DNA of 64,000 nucleotides from CAZFBA01 sp964517135. Lineage in GTDB: Bacteria > Cyanobacteriota > Vampirovibrionia > JBFMGH01. This document shows positions 1 through 8,095 of this stretch, piece by piece. The DNA lies in assembly GCA_964517135.1 (NCBI GenBank), contig CAZFBA010000019.1, positions 16,402-80,401 on the forward strand. The letters are read 5' to 3'. The position numbers and the translations under genes were made by a program. The number at the start of each line of letters is the position of its first letter. The stretch's first letter is position 1. The notes beneath the pieces are model-generated. The model did no database searches, was not told where the DNA came from, and saw only the letters and a program-made list of their open reading frames with translations.

Positions 1-787
1 CTTTAAAACCAAGCCTTTTGAGCATTGTGTATATTTTTCGTGTAAGGTTTGTACCGGGGGTAAAGCCAAACCGTTCGCCAAGAGCCACTCTTACTGCTGG
101 TGCTATCTGAACCACACAATATTTATCCGGGTCTCTGAGGGCAGCCCATACTTTTTGTGTTTCGTCATATTCAAATATAGCCCCTGTTGGGCAGTGTGCA
201 GAGCATTGTCCGCATTTAACACAGGGCGAATCTGCAAGCGTTACATCTGCTGCCGGAGCTATTCTACTTTGGTATCCTCTCTCAACAAATGATAGAGCCC
301 ATACATTTTGAAGTTGCTGGCAAACTAACACACATCTACCGCACTGTATACATTTTTGGGGTTCTAGAACTATGGCTTTAGTTGTTTCATCTCTGGGTAT
401 ATCCCTACTAATTTTGTCGAAACATTCTTCTCTAATGCCAAATTCAGCGGTCAGAGTTTGCAATTCGCAGTTGTTGTTTCTGCCACAGGTCAGGCATTCA
501 TTCGGATGGTGTGATAAAATAAGTTCGAGAACGATTTTTCTGGTCTCAACTATCTCCGGATCGTGCGTAATGACTTCCATATCGTTTTCTATTTCAGTGC
601 AACAGGCTCTTAACATCTTGTTTGAGCCTTTTACCTTGACGACACAAATACCGCAAGAGGCAGAAGGAGGTAAATCAGGGTGTTTGCACAGGGTTGGAAT
701 CTTTACCTGAAGCTTTTTAGCAGCATCAAGAATAGTCGTGCCCTCTTCTACGACAACTTCTATATCATTAATTTTTGCTTTAATCAT
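1..787 (-). CDS. hydA: [FeFe]-hydrogenase catalytic subunit HydA, N-terminal part (cut by window edge)
   Basis: Catalytic subunit of a trimeric NAD(H)/ferredoxin-linked [FeFe]-hydrogenase; only the first 262 residues are in the window. Seen in order: a plant-type [2Fe-2S] domain (Cys34, Cys45, Cys48, Cys62/63), a His-Cys [4Fe-4S] motif HPNECLTCGRNNNC (about 94-107), two [4Fe-4S] ferredoxin motifs (Cys146-156 and Cys189-199), and the start of the H-cluster domain (VVQIAPAVRVALGE, about 225-238). That last segment separates HydA from NuoG or formate dehydrogenase subunits. Two ATGs lie in tandem; the second (787) is better spaced from GAGG. It follows hydB by 13 bp and is the last visible gene of the operon. 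The H-cluster cysteines lie outside the window, so activity cannot be judged. Confidence 0.92.
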   Translation of the reverse strand, partial: MIKAKINDIEVVVEEGTTILDAAKKLQVKIPTLCKHPDLPPSASCGICVVKVKGSNKMLRACCTEIENDMEVITHDPEIVETRKIVLELILSHHPNECLTCGRNNNCELQTLTAEFGIREECFDKISRDIPRDETTKAIVLEPQKCIQCGRCVLVCQQLQNVWALSFVERGYQSRIAPAADVTLADSPCVKCGQCSAHCPTGAIFEYDETQKVWAALRDPDKYCVVQIAPAVRVALGERFGFTPGTNLTRKIYTMLKRLGFK

Positions 788-800
788 CATAAACCTCACA

Positions 801-2543
801 TTATTTTCTGGTTACTGCGTCGAACTTGCATACTTCAGCACATTTTCCGCATTTAATGCATAAATCCGGGTCAATGACGAACCCTGTTTTTCTATCACCT
901 TTGATGGCGTTTACGGGGCAGTTTTTGAAGCATAATCCACATTTGGTACATTTATCAGGTATTATATAATATGAAAGTAGTTCTGAACACTTGCCGGCCC
1001 GGCATTTTTTCTCCAGAATATGTTCTTTATATTCTTCTTCAAAGTACTGGAGGGTTGACACTACCGGGTTTGGTGCAGTTTGACCGAGCCCGCACAAGGA
1101 AGCTTTTTGCATACCCTGTGAAATAGATTTTAGTTTATCGATATCACCAAGTTCTCCTTTGCCTTCAGAAATTTTTTCCAGCAAGCGTAGCATCTGATAG
1201 CCTCCAATGCGGCAGGGAGCACATTTACCGCATGATTCATCAACGCAGAACTGGAGATAAAATTTGGCTATATCAACCATACAGTCTGTTTCGTCCATAA
1301 CGATAAGTCCACCAGAGCCCATAATGGAGCCCAATTCTTGCAGGGCTTCGTAACTAACTGGCGTATCAAAGTAATTTACAGGTATAACACCGCCTGATGG
1401 CCCTCCTGTCTGGACAGCTTTAATCTTTTTATCAGTTGCACTGCCTCCTCCGATGTCATTAATAAGGTTTTTTATGGGCATTCCCATTGCTACTTCTACA
1501 AGGCCAGAATTTTTAATTTTTCCGGTTAAGGCAAAAACCTTTGTGCCTGTTGATTTTTCTGTTCCGACAGAGGAGTATTTTGTGCCTCCTTCGAGTATTA
1601 TATATGGTACATTAATTAATGTTTCAACGTTGTTAATAACTGTAGGCTGATTCCATAGTCCTTTAACTGATGGATAAGGCGGTCTTGGTCTTGGATATCC
1701 TCTTTTTCCTTCGATAGAAGCAATAAGTGCAGTTTCTTCTCCGCAAACAAAAGCTCCTGCTCCTAGTCTTATTTCAAGATCAAAGTTTACACGGCTATCA
1801 AGGATGTTTTTACCGAGAAGACCGTATTCATATGCCTGGTTAATTGCTTTTTGAATTCTTTCAATGGCAAGAGGGTATTCAGCTCTGATATAAAAGTATC
1901 CCTGTGTGGCTTTAACGGCGTATCCAGCTATAATCATACCTTCTATAAGTGAGTGCGGATCGCCTTCGAGCATACTTCTATCCATATATGCTCCTGGATC
2001 ACCTTCGTCAGCGTTACATATAACATATTTTTGTTCTGAATCAACTTCCAGGGTGAATTTCCATTTAAGCCAGGTGGGATATCCACCACCACCACGACCT
2101 CTGAGCCCACTTTTTCTAATTTCATCAATAACATTTTCTGGTGACATTTCAGTCAGAGCTTTTGTAAGGGCAGAATAACCATCGTTAGCAATGTATTCAT
2201 CTATATTTTCAGGGTTAAGGTTGCCGCAATGTCTCAATGCTATTCTAACCTGCTTATATGATTCTTTTAAGTGCAGGTCAACCAGGGTTTTACCTTTTTC
2301 TATAGTGCTTTCAATTATTCTTCCAATGTCATTTTCTTTAACATTAACGTATGTAATATTTTCAGGTAGTAGTTTAAGGGTGATACCTTTATTGTAGATT
2401 CCCATGTCTGCGATTTTAATGAGGTGTATTTTGTCAAGAAGGTTTTTTCCCTGTAGTTTTTGCTCGAATGCATTGTAGAATTTGCTTGTGTTGTCTTCTT
2501 TTGAGGTGTTTGTATCTTTAATATATATAATTTTTTCAGTCAT
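801..2543 (-). CDS. hydB: Hydrogenase NADH-binding flavoprotein subunit HydB (NuoF-like)
   Basis: A 580-residue diaphorase-type subunit that carries FMN and NAD(H) and passes electrons to HydA. The FMN/NADH core is clear: GLRGRGGGGYPTW (147-157), NADEGDPGAYMDR (178-189), GAGAFVCGEETA (261-272). The N3-type cluster ligands are CGKCAPC (438-444) with Cys484. Two C-terminal [4Fe-4S] motifs follow (CTKCGLCFKNC at 532-542, CIKCGKCAEVC at 562-572). Odd: residues 1-95 fit the thioredoxin-like [2Fe-2S] domain that usually starts HydB, but contain no cysteine at all, so that cluster must be absent. A separate [2Fe-2S] protein is encoded 14 bp upstream and may replace it. Family and operon role are firm. 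Confidence 0.95.
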   Translation of the reverse strand: MTEKIIYIKDTNTSKEDNTSKFYNAFEQKLQGKNLLDKIHLIKIADMGIYNKGITLKLLPENITYVNVKENDIGRIIESTIEKGKTLVDLHLKESYKQVRIALRHCGNLNPENIDEYIANDGYSALTKALTEMSPENVIDEIRKSGLRGRGGGGYPTWLKWKFTLEVDSEQKYVICNADEGDPGAYMDRSMLEGDPHSLIEGMIIAGYAVKATQGYFYIRAEYPLAIERIQKAINQAYEYGLLGKNILDSRVNFDLEIRLGAGAFVCGEETALIASIEGKRGYPRPRPPYPSVKGLWNQPTVINNVETLINVPYIILEGGTKYSSVGTEKSTGTKVFALTGKIKNSGLVEVAMGMPIKNLINDIGGGSATDKKIKAVQTGGPSGGVIPVNYFDTPVSYEALQELGSIMGSGGLIVMDETDCMVDIAKFYLQFCVDESCGKCAPCRIGGYQMLRLLEKISEGKGELGDIDKLKSISQGMQKASLCGLGQTAPNPVVSTLQYFEEEYKEHILEKKCRAGKCSELLSYYIIPDKCTKCGLCFKNCPVNAIKGDRKTGFVIDPDLCIKCGKCAEVCKFDAVTRK

Positions 2544-2557
2544 GGTAACTTTTTCCT

Positions 2558-2896
2558 CTACATATTAATTTCATAAATATAGTCATGAATGAGGTTTTTC
2601 TTTTCGATATGTTCTTCAATTATTTTCAGGGCTATTTTTTTGTCAACGTTGCCGTAGAGAACCTTAGGTAATTCTTTAACATTAACTTCAACAAGAGGTT
2701 CAGCGCAGCACAGACCGATACAACCGCATTTTCTAACGGTAAGTGGCAGTTTGCGTTTTTTGATTTCTGTTTCAAAAACTTTAAATACTTCTTCTGCGCC
2801 TGCTGCTAGCCCGCAAGTACTCATTCCTATTTTTACACAGCATTCGCAGCTGGCCTGAGTGTTTTCTTTTATTGATTTGAGGTCAATTTTAGACAT
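2558..2896 (-). CDS. Small thioredoxin-like [2Fe-2S] ferredoxin of the hydrogenase operon
   Basis: A 112-residue protein of the thioredoxin-like [2Fe-2S] family (as in NuoE and the N-terminus of HydB). Cysteines lie in two groups: CECC near residue 17 with GMSTCG near 28, and KCGCIGLCC near residues 57-63, followed by AEPLVEV. The start ATG has a good ribosome site (CGAGGAAT). It sits between hydC (5 bp upstream) and hydB (14 bp downstream), all on the same strand, so cotranscription is likely. Inference: it is a stand-alone electron carrier that replaces the cluster lost from the HydB N-terminus. Comparable small genes occur in some bifurcating-hydrogenase operons, but the symbol is not standard, so none is given. 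Confidence 0.82.
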   Translation of the reverse strand: MSKIDLKSIKENTQASCECCVKIGMSTCGLAAGAEEVFKVFETEIKKRKLPLTVRKCGCIGLCCAEPLVEVNVKELPKVLYGNVDKKIALKIIEEHIEKKNLIHDYIYEINM

Positions 2897-2901
2897 ATTA
2901 A

Positions 2902-3375
2902 TTATTCCTCGTTTTTGTATTTAGTGATTATATCTTTGATGTTGTCTGGAGAAACTTTGCTGAGCACTTTATCATTGATCATTACCACTGGTGCCAGTCC
3001 GCAGCATCCAAGGCATCTGACGACTTCCAGTTTAAAAAGGCCATCAGGGGTTGTTTCTCCTTCATTAACCTGTAATTCTTTTGAAAGTTTTTTCAGTATT
3101 TCAGGTGCGCCTTTCAGATAGCAGGCAGTACCCATACAGACAGCGATTTTATACTTTCCGGGAGGGGTAACGGTAAAGTAGTTATAGAATGTTAGCACTT
3201 CATATATTCTTGCTAGTGGTATTTTCATTGCTTTAGAGAGCTTATATGCTTCTTCTTTAGGCACATAGCCATAATAATCCTGTATATCGTGCAGCACCAT
3301 AATGAGGTTGCCTTTTTTATCTTTCCATTTTTCCAGAAAGCTTTCTACTGATTTAATTTCAAGTGTATTGTTCAT
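2902..3375 (-). CDS. hydC: Hydrogenase subunit HydC (NuoE-like [2Fe-2S])
   Basis: A NuoE/HydC-type thioredoxin-like [2Fe-2S] subunit that mediates electron flow between HydB and partners. The N-terminal helical part contains MVLHDIQDYYGYVPKEE; the cluster ligands are the CMGTAC pair and the VRCLGCCGLAP pair, the usual four-cysteine pattern. The frame is open further upstream (to 3414), but the ATG at 3375 has a strong site (AGGAGA at 3383-3388), giving 157 residues, the usual family length. It is the first gene of hydC-[2Fe-2S]-hydB-hydA. A predicted Rex operator and promoter lie just upstream, so expression probably follows the NADH/NAD+ ratio. Confidence 0.93.
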   Translation of the reverse strand: MNNTLEIKSVESFLEKWKDKKGNLIMVLHDIQDYYGYVPKEEAYKLSKAMKIPLARIYEVLTFYNYFTVTPPGKYKIAVCMGTACYLKGAPEILKKLSKELQVNEGETTPDGLFKLEVVRCLGCCGLAPVVMINDKVLSKVSPDNIKDIITKYKNEE

Positions 3376-3398
3376 GTAAATATCTCCTGGGTATCGAA

Positions 3399-3416
3399 TT
3401 GTGAATATTTTCACGA
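3399..3416. promoter_or_regulatory. Predicted Rex operator of the hydrogenase operon
   Basis: TTGTGAATATTTTCACGA matches the known Rex consensus TTGTGAANNNNTTCACAA at 13 of 14 defined positions. It lies 24 bp before the hydC start and just downstream of a plausible promoter, where a repressor would block transcription. Rex is the NADH-sensing repressor of fermentative and hydrogenase genes in many anaerobes; no rex gene is visible here. Confidence 0.7.
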
Positions 3417-3428
3417 ATGCTCAAAAAA

Positions 3429-3456
3429 ATTTTAGTCAGTATTATTTTAGATCAAA
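3429..3456 (-). promoter_or_regulatory. Putative promoter of hydC
   Basis: On the minus strand a TTTGAT -35-like box (3451-3456) is 16 bp from a TAAAAT -10-like box (3429-3434). The predicted transcript start, near 3421, would be directly before the Rex-like operator. The region is AT-rich, so chance matches are common. Confidence 0.4.
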
Positions 3457-3560
3457 AAAAGTATTAATTAAAAATTATTGAAATGAAATACGCAATCAGA
3501 GGTATAAATGAAACAATGGTTATAAGGGGCTTTATAAGCTTATCATGGAAATAAACACAA

Positions 3561-3586
3561 AAAAGAGGCTATCAAAAGCCTCTTTT
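3561..3586 (-). terminator. Intrinsic terminator after the repeat-protein gene
   Basis: A perfect 10-bp stem (AAAAGAGGCT with AGCCTCTTTT) with a six-base loop, followed on the minus strand by T residues. It lies 22 bp past the stop of the 3609-4181 gene and separates it from the hydrogenase promoter. Confidence 0.8.
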
Positions 3587-3608
3587 TATATTGATTAATG
3601 AGTAGTTG

Positions 3609-4181
3609 TTATGCCATGTTCCAGATGCCTATGTTGCCACCCTGAGAAGAGTTGGCGAACATATTCCAGATAGAGCCTGTGCTCTGGTTAAAGATATCAA
3701 TATGGCCGGCCCCTAATGTTTGGGCAGTTAGATTTTGAACGTTTCCAGCGTTGTTGAAGCCGATATAGTCAGGTCTTGCCTGTGGTGGTGGTGGAACCGG
3801 TACGTTATCAACGAGTGAAACATTTGTCATGCTTCCGCCCTGTGCGTTATTAATGAAGGCAAAGCCGTTATTAGCAGGTGAGAATACATTAGCAGCAAGG
3901 TTTTGGGTGTGTCCGGTGTTGTTGTATTTGACATTATCGCCATCAAAAGAGTTGATGCCAACATTACCAGCGTAACCGTTGTTTGTAGCCATAGTTTGAT
4001 CTGTCATAGCAAGATTTCCCATGAAACCATTGTTTGTAGCTGTACTGGCACCGAACATTGCGGTGTTGTTCATTGAGCCATAGTTAGTGGCATTGCTCTG
4101 GCCGTGCATTGCTGTGTTATTAACCAGACCATAGTTTGTTAAATTTGCGTTGACCATACTTAAATTGTTAATATAACCCAT
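3609..4181 (-). CDS. Asn/Gly-rich protein with 17-residue tandem repeats
   Basis: A 190-residue protein of unknown function. Four or more tandem repeats of about 17 residues fill the first 80 residues; examples are TAMHGQSNATNYGSMNN, TAMFGASTATNNGFMGN and LAMTDQTMATNNGYAGN. Each has a hydrophobic residue, Met at position 3, an Asn-Asn/Asn-Tyr-Gly turn and a closing Asn, a pattern compatible with a beta-solenoid or amyloid-like stack. A second, looser part carries FNQSTGSIWNMFANSS-like segments and a short VPPPP linker near 135. There is no signal peptide or membrane segment. The start has a strong ribosome site (GAGGAG), and a terminator follows. I do not recognise a family; it could be structural or self-assembling. 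Confidence 0.72.
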   Translation of the reverse strand: MGYINNLSMVNANLTNYGLVNNTAMHGQSNATNYGSMNNTAMFGASTATNNGFMGNLAMTDQTMATNNGYAGNVGINSFDGDNVKYNNTGHTQNLAANVFSPANNGFAFINNAQGGSMTNVSLVDNVPVPPPPQARPDYIGFNNAGNVQNLTAQTLGAGHIDIFNQSTGSIWNMFANSSQGGNIGIWNMA

Positions 4182-4547
4182 AAATAACTCCTCTCTTTAT
4201 TGCTGTAATTCAATTAAATTCAAAATAACCAACTATTAAGTTTTAAAAAAGTTACATAAGTCCTCCTGTTTAATGCTTAAACGGTAATGCTCCTTATGTA
4301 TAAAAAAACAAAACTGCAGAGAGGATTGCTAACACCAGGTGGTAGGAAACATACCACCAAGAGGTAGGCTTGAGAATAAATGTGTTGTTATATAAATAGT
4401 AAAAAGTCTTATGGTTAAGTGTTTAAGCTCTCTTTCGATAATTATTCAATCATTTGTATATATGGTTAGTTTGCAATAAATTTAGTTATTTTTTAACCGG
4501 ATTTAAGTTTACAAACCTTAATAATTTATATATGTTTTAAATAATAC
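4182..4547. other. Intergenic region of 366 bp
   Basis: Upstream region of the repeat-protein gene and downstream of the 4548-5546 gene. It is AT-rich, with a short inverted repeat GGTGGTA/TACCACC (4338-4344 and 4352-4358). No gene, RNA or convincing promoter is recognised. Confidence 0.5.
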
Positions 4548-5546
4548 TTAATTAGTTGTTAAATCAATAAGTGATCCTATTTCATTACCGGTTTCATTGA
4601 GCCAGCTATCCATTTGGGTGTATGTTTTTTCAAGAAGTTCAACTTCACTGACTTTTTTAGAATACTTAAAAAGCTTATCGCTAAAATTTCTTCTATCTTC
4701 ACAATATATGGCGGCTCTCATTTTGAAATCCTTTATGATGTCTTCTGTATCCCAGGAGTATGTTTTATAATAGCTGTAAGCTTCGTCACTTATAACATCT
4801 TTATTCTTAAGGCTTTGAAGTATAGAGCCAAGCATCCGAATAATATCCCTGGCTTTTCTGTTTATAAGTCTTTCAAGTTCATTTATTTTATTCAGGTTTT
4901 GTATACCTTTAGGAGGGGTTATTAAAACTCTGGCAGTGGGCAAGTAATCAATTCTTTTAAGAGATTGTTTTTTGTTAATGCTATCTTTCAGGTCTGGCAC
5001 TATATAAAAATCCTGGTTATCTGCATTGTCTCTCAATTGCCCTGTTTTGTGAGCTGTTTTAAGACGGTCAGTAATATGCAGAAAGCTGATAAGTTCCTCA
5101 TTTTTAATCTTATTTTTAAGTTCAGGCTTAAAGAAAAGTTCTCTTACTTCCGGCGTAAGAAAATAATAGACAATATAAGCGTTAAAGAAAATCCACAAAA
5201 TGACTATGAACTTTGGCATGTTACCGAGTGGCATGTTGTTATAAAGCGTTGTATCAATAATAAGTATTTGAAAGGAGGCTACAATGAAGAATAAACTGAA
5301 TGAAAGCTGTAGTATCCATCCGTGTATTCGCAGTGCCAGCAGGTAATAAAACATCATAAGCGAGATGGCGAAAATAAAAATACCCCAGAAATAAGTAAAA
5401 TAATTTGTTGAGATTTTTGCAAGCGCCTCAATAGAACTTGCGTCATACGCCAGTGAACCAGATAGAAATACCTGAATTAATCCTGAAATAGAATAAATCA
5501 AGTATGCAATCACGAGAAATGTAAAAAACGCAGGTCTTTTAATCAT
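4548..5546 (-). CDS. Four-helix membrane protein with cytoplasmic helical tail
   Basis: A 332-residue protein of unknown family. Four hydrophobic helices lie at about 7-29, 50-73, 77-98 and 112-132. A 200-residue charged, mainly helical tail follows, likely with coiled coil (for example around 225-250 and 290-320). There are no catalytic motifs. The start ATG is preceded by AAGGGAT. It stands alone between a repeat-protein gene and the divergent 5696 gene. The layout, a small membrane anchor plus helical cytoplasmic domain, suggests a scaffold or sensor, but nothing in the sequence settles this. Confidence 0.68.
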   Translation of the reverse strand: MIKRPAFFTFLVIAYLIYSISGLIQVFLSGSLAYDASSIEALAKISTNYFTYFWGIFIFAISLMMFYYLLALRIHGWILQLSFSLFFIVASFQILIIDTTLYNNMPLGNMPKFIVILWIFFNAYIVYYFLTPEVRELFFKPELKNKIKNEELISFLHITDRLKTAHKTGQLRDNADNQDFYIVPDLKDSINKKQSLKRIDYLPTARVLITPPKGIQNLNKINELERLINRKARDIIRMLGSILQSLKNKDVISDEAYSYYKTYSWDTEDIIKDFKMRAAIYCEDRRNFSDKLFKYSKKVSEVELLEKTYTQMDSWLNETGNEIGSLIDLTTN

Positions 5547-5695
5547 TTGTTATCCCTTTGTCTGATAAAATACTTTTAAGATTAGTAATTTCAACATTTA
5601 AGAGTACTTTAAAATAGTTTATGAATATATTATGATAAAAAAAAGCGGGTTAAAACAATCAATTATTATATAAACACAATATAAAGGCATATTGT

Positions 5696-6859
5696 ATGAG
5701 GCGAAAGAGATTATTATTATTAACCATATTGTTCACTGCATCGATGTTTTTTAATGTTACCGGTTTTGCAACAGATAAGACAGTGCTATATGTTGAACAA
5801 CTGGAAAACCAGATGTTCAGTATGACCTATGAAAATGATGATATAGCAGGACGATTAGATCGTCTGGAAGAGCTTATCTTCGGGCGAACTTACAAAGATG
5901 AATCTTCAGATGTTCGCATGCTTAGATTAAAAGCTTTATTGTCAACGGAAGAGACGGCAATACCTACAGAAGAAGAGTATCAGGATGCTAATAAATATCC
6001 TGATGTTATAACGCTGGATAATAAGCCCTATAAATCACCTGATAAGGCTTCCAATTCAGGTAATACAGAACACTCTTTCTTGCCTGATTCTGATACGTCA
6101 ACTGCCATACCTTTAGATTATGAGCAAAAGCATCCCCGGCAGGAATATAGCTATCATGACGATGTGGAAGTAGAAGATTATCCTGCTGTAAGTTTTCTTG
6201 AGACAAAAGTTTTCAACAATACTTATAAAGGAGAAGACGTCAGCCAGCGTCTTAACAGGCTTGAAAAAGAGCTTTTTAATGAAACTTCAAGTAACAAGTC
6301 TCTCAGTGAGCGCCTTGATAGTCTTAAAGTCGCTGTTCTGGGTACAACAAATATGCCACTGCCTCCCAGAGATGATTCAGGACGAATGGTTTATAACTAT
6401 CCAGCTAACCCGAGCGGTGGAACTTATTCTTTTACACCTAACATGAACCCTCAGCAGTATTATCAGTCTCCTGAAATGAATACTTTTCAACAGGGAGGTA
6501 ACTATCCCGGCATTAATGAAGTGGAATATTCTCCATTAGAGCCCGGTTATGGCGATAACAGTATGTCCAGTGAGAGCCTGAAAGAAGTTACATCACGTTT
6601 AGAAGAAGATGTTCTCGGTCAATCATTTCAAGGAGAACCTTTGAATACACGCCTTGACCGACTTGAGATGCATATTTTTAACCGTACAGCACCGGGTTAT
6701 ACTCCTGAAAGCAGGTTAGAACGTTTGATATCAGTAGTTGCTGCTGATAGTACGTCTGATCCCCACGACCTTACAAAAATAAAGCGTCTCAGAAAAATTC
6801 AAACAGGTCTGACAGTGGGAGGTTTGCTGTTTAGCATATTGAAGGGATTTTTATTTTAA
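5696..6859 (+). CDS. Secreted or anchored protein with three RLDRLE-type repeats
   Basis: A 387-residue protein with an N-terminal signal sequence (basic MRRKR then a hydrophobic stretch ending near GFATD). Three homologous segments of about 50 residues share a pattern of Leu-Glu, then Phe/Leu-Gly, then a short loop and RLDRLE: near 30-85, 165-215 and 300-350. Examples are GRLDRLEELIFG, QRLNRLEKELF and TRLDRLEMHIF. Spacers are Pro/Ser/Tyr-rich and low-complexity. A short hydrophobic segment ends the protein (VGGLLFSILKGFLF). ATG is preceded by AAAGG at 5683-5687. I recall such repeats in Melainabacteria-like genomes, but no function is known to me. The envelope location is inference from the signal and tail. 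Confidence 0.75.
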   Translation: MRRKRLLLLTILFTASMFFNVTGFATDKTVLYVEQLENQMFSMTYENDDIAGRLDRLEELIFGRTYKDESSDVRMLRLKALLSTEETAIPTEEEYQDANKYPDVITLDNKPYKSPDKASNSGNTEHSFLPDSDTSTAIPLDYEQKHPRQEYSYHDDVEVEDYPAVSFLETKVFNNTYKGEDVSQRLNRLEKELFNETSSNKSLSERLDSLKVAVLGTTNMPLPPRDDSGRMVYNYPANPSGGTYSFTPNMNPQQYYQSPEMNTFQQGGNYPGINEVEYSPLEPGYGDNSMSSESLKEVTSRLEEDVLGQSFQGEPLNTRLDRLEMHIFNRTAPGYTPESRLERLISVVAADSTSDPHDLTKIKRLRKIQTGLTVGGLLFSILKGFLF

Positions 6860-6871
6860 TACATATGTATT
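6858..6871. repeat. Palindrome AATACATATGTATT, copy 1
   Basis: A perfect 14-bp palindrome, extended to 18 bp by flanking TT/AA. It overlaps the stop codons of two convergent genes (6859 and 6870). The same palindrome recurs at 21688-21701, 41181-41194 and 51207-51220. Confidence 0.75.
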
Positions 6872-7334
6872 AACTACGGTCTGCAAAAGGTTTTGTCTGT
6901 CTGATAGCTTCGTAAAGTACTATCCCTGCTGAAGTAGCAAGGTTCAGGCTCCGTTTGTTGCTTACCATCGGTATACGGATGCTTTTTTGAGGGTTGTTAA
7001 AGATTAGATTTTCTGGTAACCCTTTTGTTTCACTGCCAAAAACAAGGAAATCGTCAGAGGTATAAAGTACATCAGTATACAGTTGTGTTGCTTTTGTTGA
7101 AACATAGTAAAAATTATTCTCAGGATAAAGTTCCTGAAGGTCTTCCAGCCTGTCAAAAGTTTTAACATTCAGCTCATGCCAGTAATCCAGGCCAGCTCGC
7201 TTGAGGTGCCTGTCAGTAATAAAAAACCCTGGATAGCCTACCAGGTAAAGCTGAGCCCCTGTACATGAGCATAACCTGCCTATATTGCCGGTATTAGCAG
7301 GTATTTGTGGGTCTACAAGCACAATGGATAACAT
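6870..7334 (-). CDS. trmL: tRNA (cytidine/uridine-34-2'-O)-methyltransferase TrmL
   Basis: A 154-residue SPOUT (SpoU) methyltransferase of TrmL size, which 2'-O-methylates the wobble base of tRNA-Leu isoacceptors. Motifs: NTGNIGR (residues 15-21), then the SAM-binding trefoil-knot segments FGSETKGLP and IPM..RSLNLATSAGI near the C-terminus. Being about 150 residues with no extra N-terminal RNA-binding domain fits TrmL rather than TrmH or RlmB. It is convergent with the 5696 gene, their stops linked by the palindrome, and divergent from the HD-domain gene at 7507. Confidence 0.88.
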   Translation of the reverse strand: MLSIVLVDPQIPANTGNIGRLCSCTGAQLYLVGYPGFFITDRHLKRAGLDYWHELNVKTFDRLEDLQELYPENNFYYVSTKATQLYTDVLYTSDDFLVFGSETKGLPENLIFNNPQKSIRIPMVSNKRSLNLATSAGIVLYEAIRQTKPFADRS

Positions 7335-7439
7335 TTAATACTTCTCTGATTTGCTATAATTACTAAAATCAATTATTTAAAAATGTTGAAAGGTTAACTA
7401 TCCTTTCTGAAAAGTTTTTTCATAAATATATCGCTAAAA

Positions 7440-7469
7440 TTAACTATTTTGTTGGAATTATACTATAAT
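7440..7469 (+). promoter_or_regulatory. Putative promoter of the HD-domain gene
   Basis: A consensus TATAAT (7464-7469), 18 bp after TTAACT (7440-7445). The predicted start near 7476 leaves a leader of about 30 bases. Confidence 0.45.
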
Positions 7470-7506
7470 TAAGTGGGCAAACAGATTAAATTTGGTAAAA
7501 AATTTC

Positions 7507-8094
7507 ATGACGGTAGATGAATGGCTCAAAAAATTAAATGATATTCTGGGTAATGACCTTTTTGATGAGCTAAAAGTAACTTATGTTCTGGCTGAAGAGG
7601 CTCATAAGGCTCAAAAAAGAAACAATGGCGAACCTTATATACTTCACCCGATAAGAGTTTGCATTATTCTGGCTGATGAACTTGATCTAAAAGATAGAAA
7701 TACATTAATGGCAGCTCTTTTGCATGATGTTGTTGAAGATACCCCTGTTACAATAGGAGAAATAGAAAACCTTTTTGGCAAAAAGGTTGCAGAATATGTG
7801 AATTTTCTTACCAAATCTGACGATTTTAATGAAAATATTGATAAACAAAAAGAATATTTTAAAAACCTGAAGAAAGCTCCCCGCAAAGTTCAGCTTATAA
7901 AGCTTGCAGATCGCCTTGATAACCTGAGAGATCTGGCCGGTTGTGGTGATGAAATGAAAATACGCAGGTATATGATGGATATGGCGTATAATTTTATGGA
8001 ATGGTCTAAAAAGACAAGTCCTTATATTCATGCGGAGTATGAAGACCTGATGTTCCAGTATAAAGAAAAGTTTGGAGATTTTGAAATTAATTAA
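7507..8094 (+). CDS. HD-domain protein, RelA/SpoT hydrolase-domain type
   Basis: A 195-residue stand-alone HD-domain protein resembling the (p)ppGpp hydrolase half of RelA/SpoT proteins, as in small alarmone hydrolases. Metal-binding motifs are visible: YILHPIRV (first His), the HD pair in LLHDVVEDT, and KLADRLDNLRDL (distal Asp). No synthetase or TGS/ACT domain follows, so it is either a single-domain hydrolase or a related phosphohydrolase. The frame opens at a TTG (7492), but ATG at 7507 (MTVDEW) is the simpler start; neither has a strong ribosome site. It is convergent with the phosphatidyltransferase gene, 1 bp apart. Substrate is inferred from family only. Confidence 0.8.
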   Translation: MTVDEWLKKLNDILGNDLFDELKVTYVLAEEAHKAQKRNNGEPYILHPIRVCIILADELDLKDRNTLMAALLHDVVEDTPVTIGEIENLFGKKVAEYVNFLTKSDDFNENIDKQKEYFKNLKKAPRKVQLIKLADRLDNLRDLAGCGDEMKIRRYMMDMAYNFMEWSKKTSPYIHAEYEDLMFQYKEKFGDFEIN

Positions 8095-8095
8095 T

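Noticed and set aside
4338..4358. Inverted repeat GGTGGTA/TACCACC as a regulatory site
   Set aside because: Only 7 bp long with no supporting position relative to a promoter.
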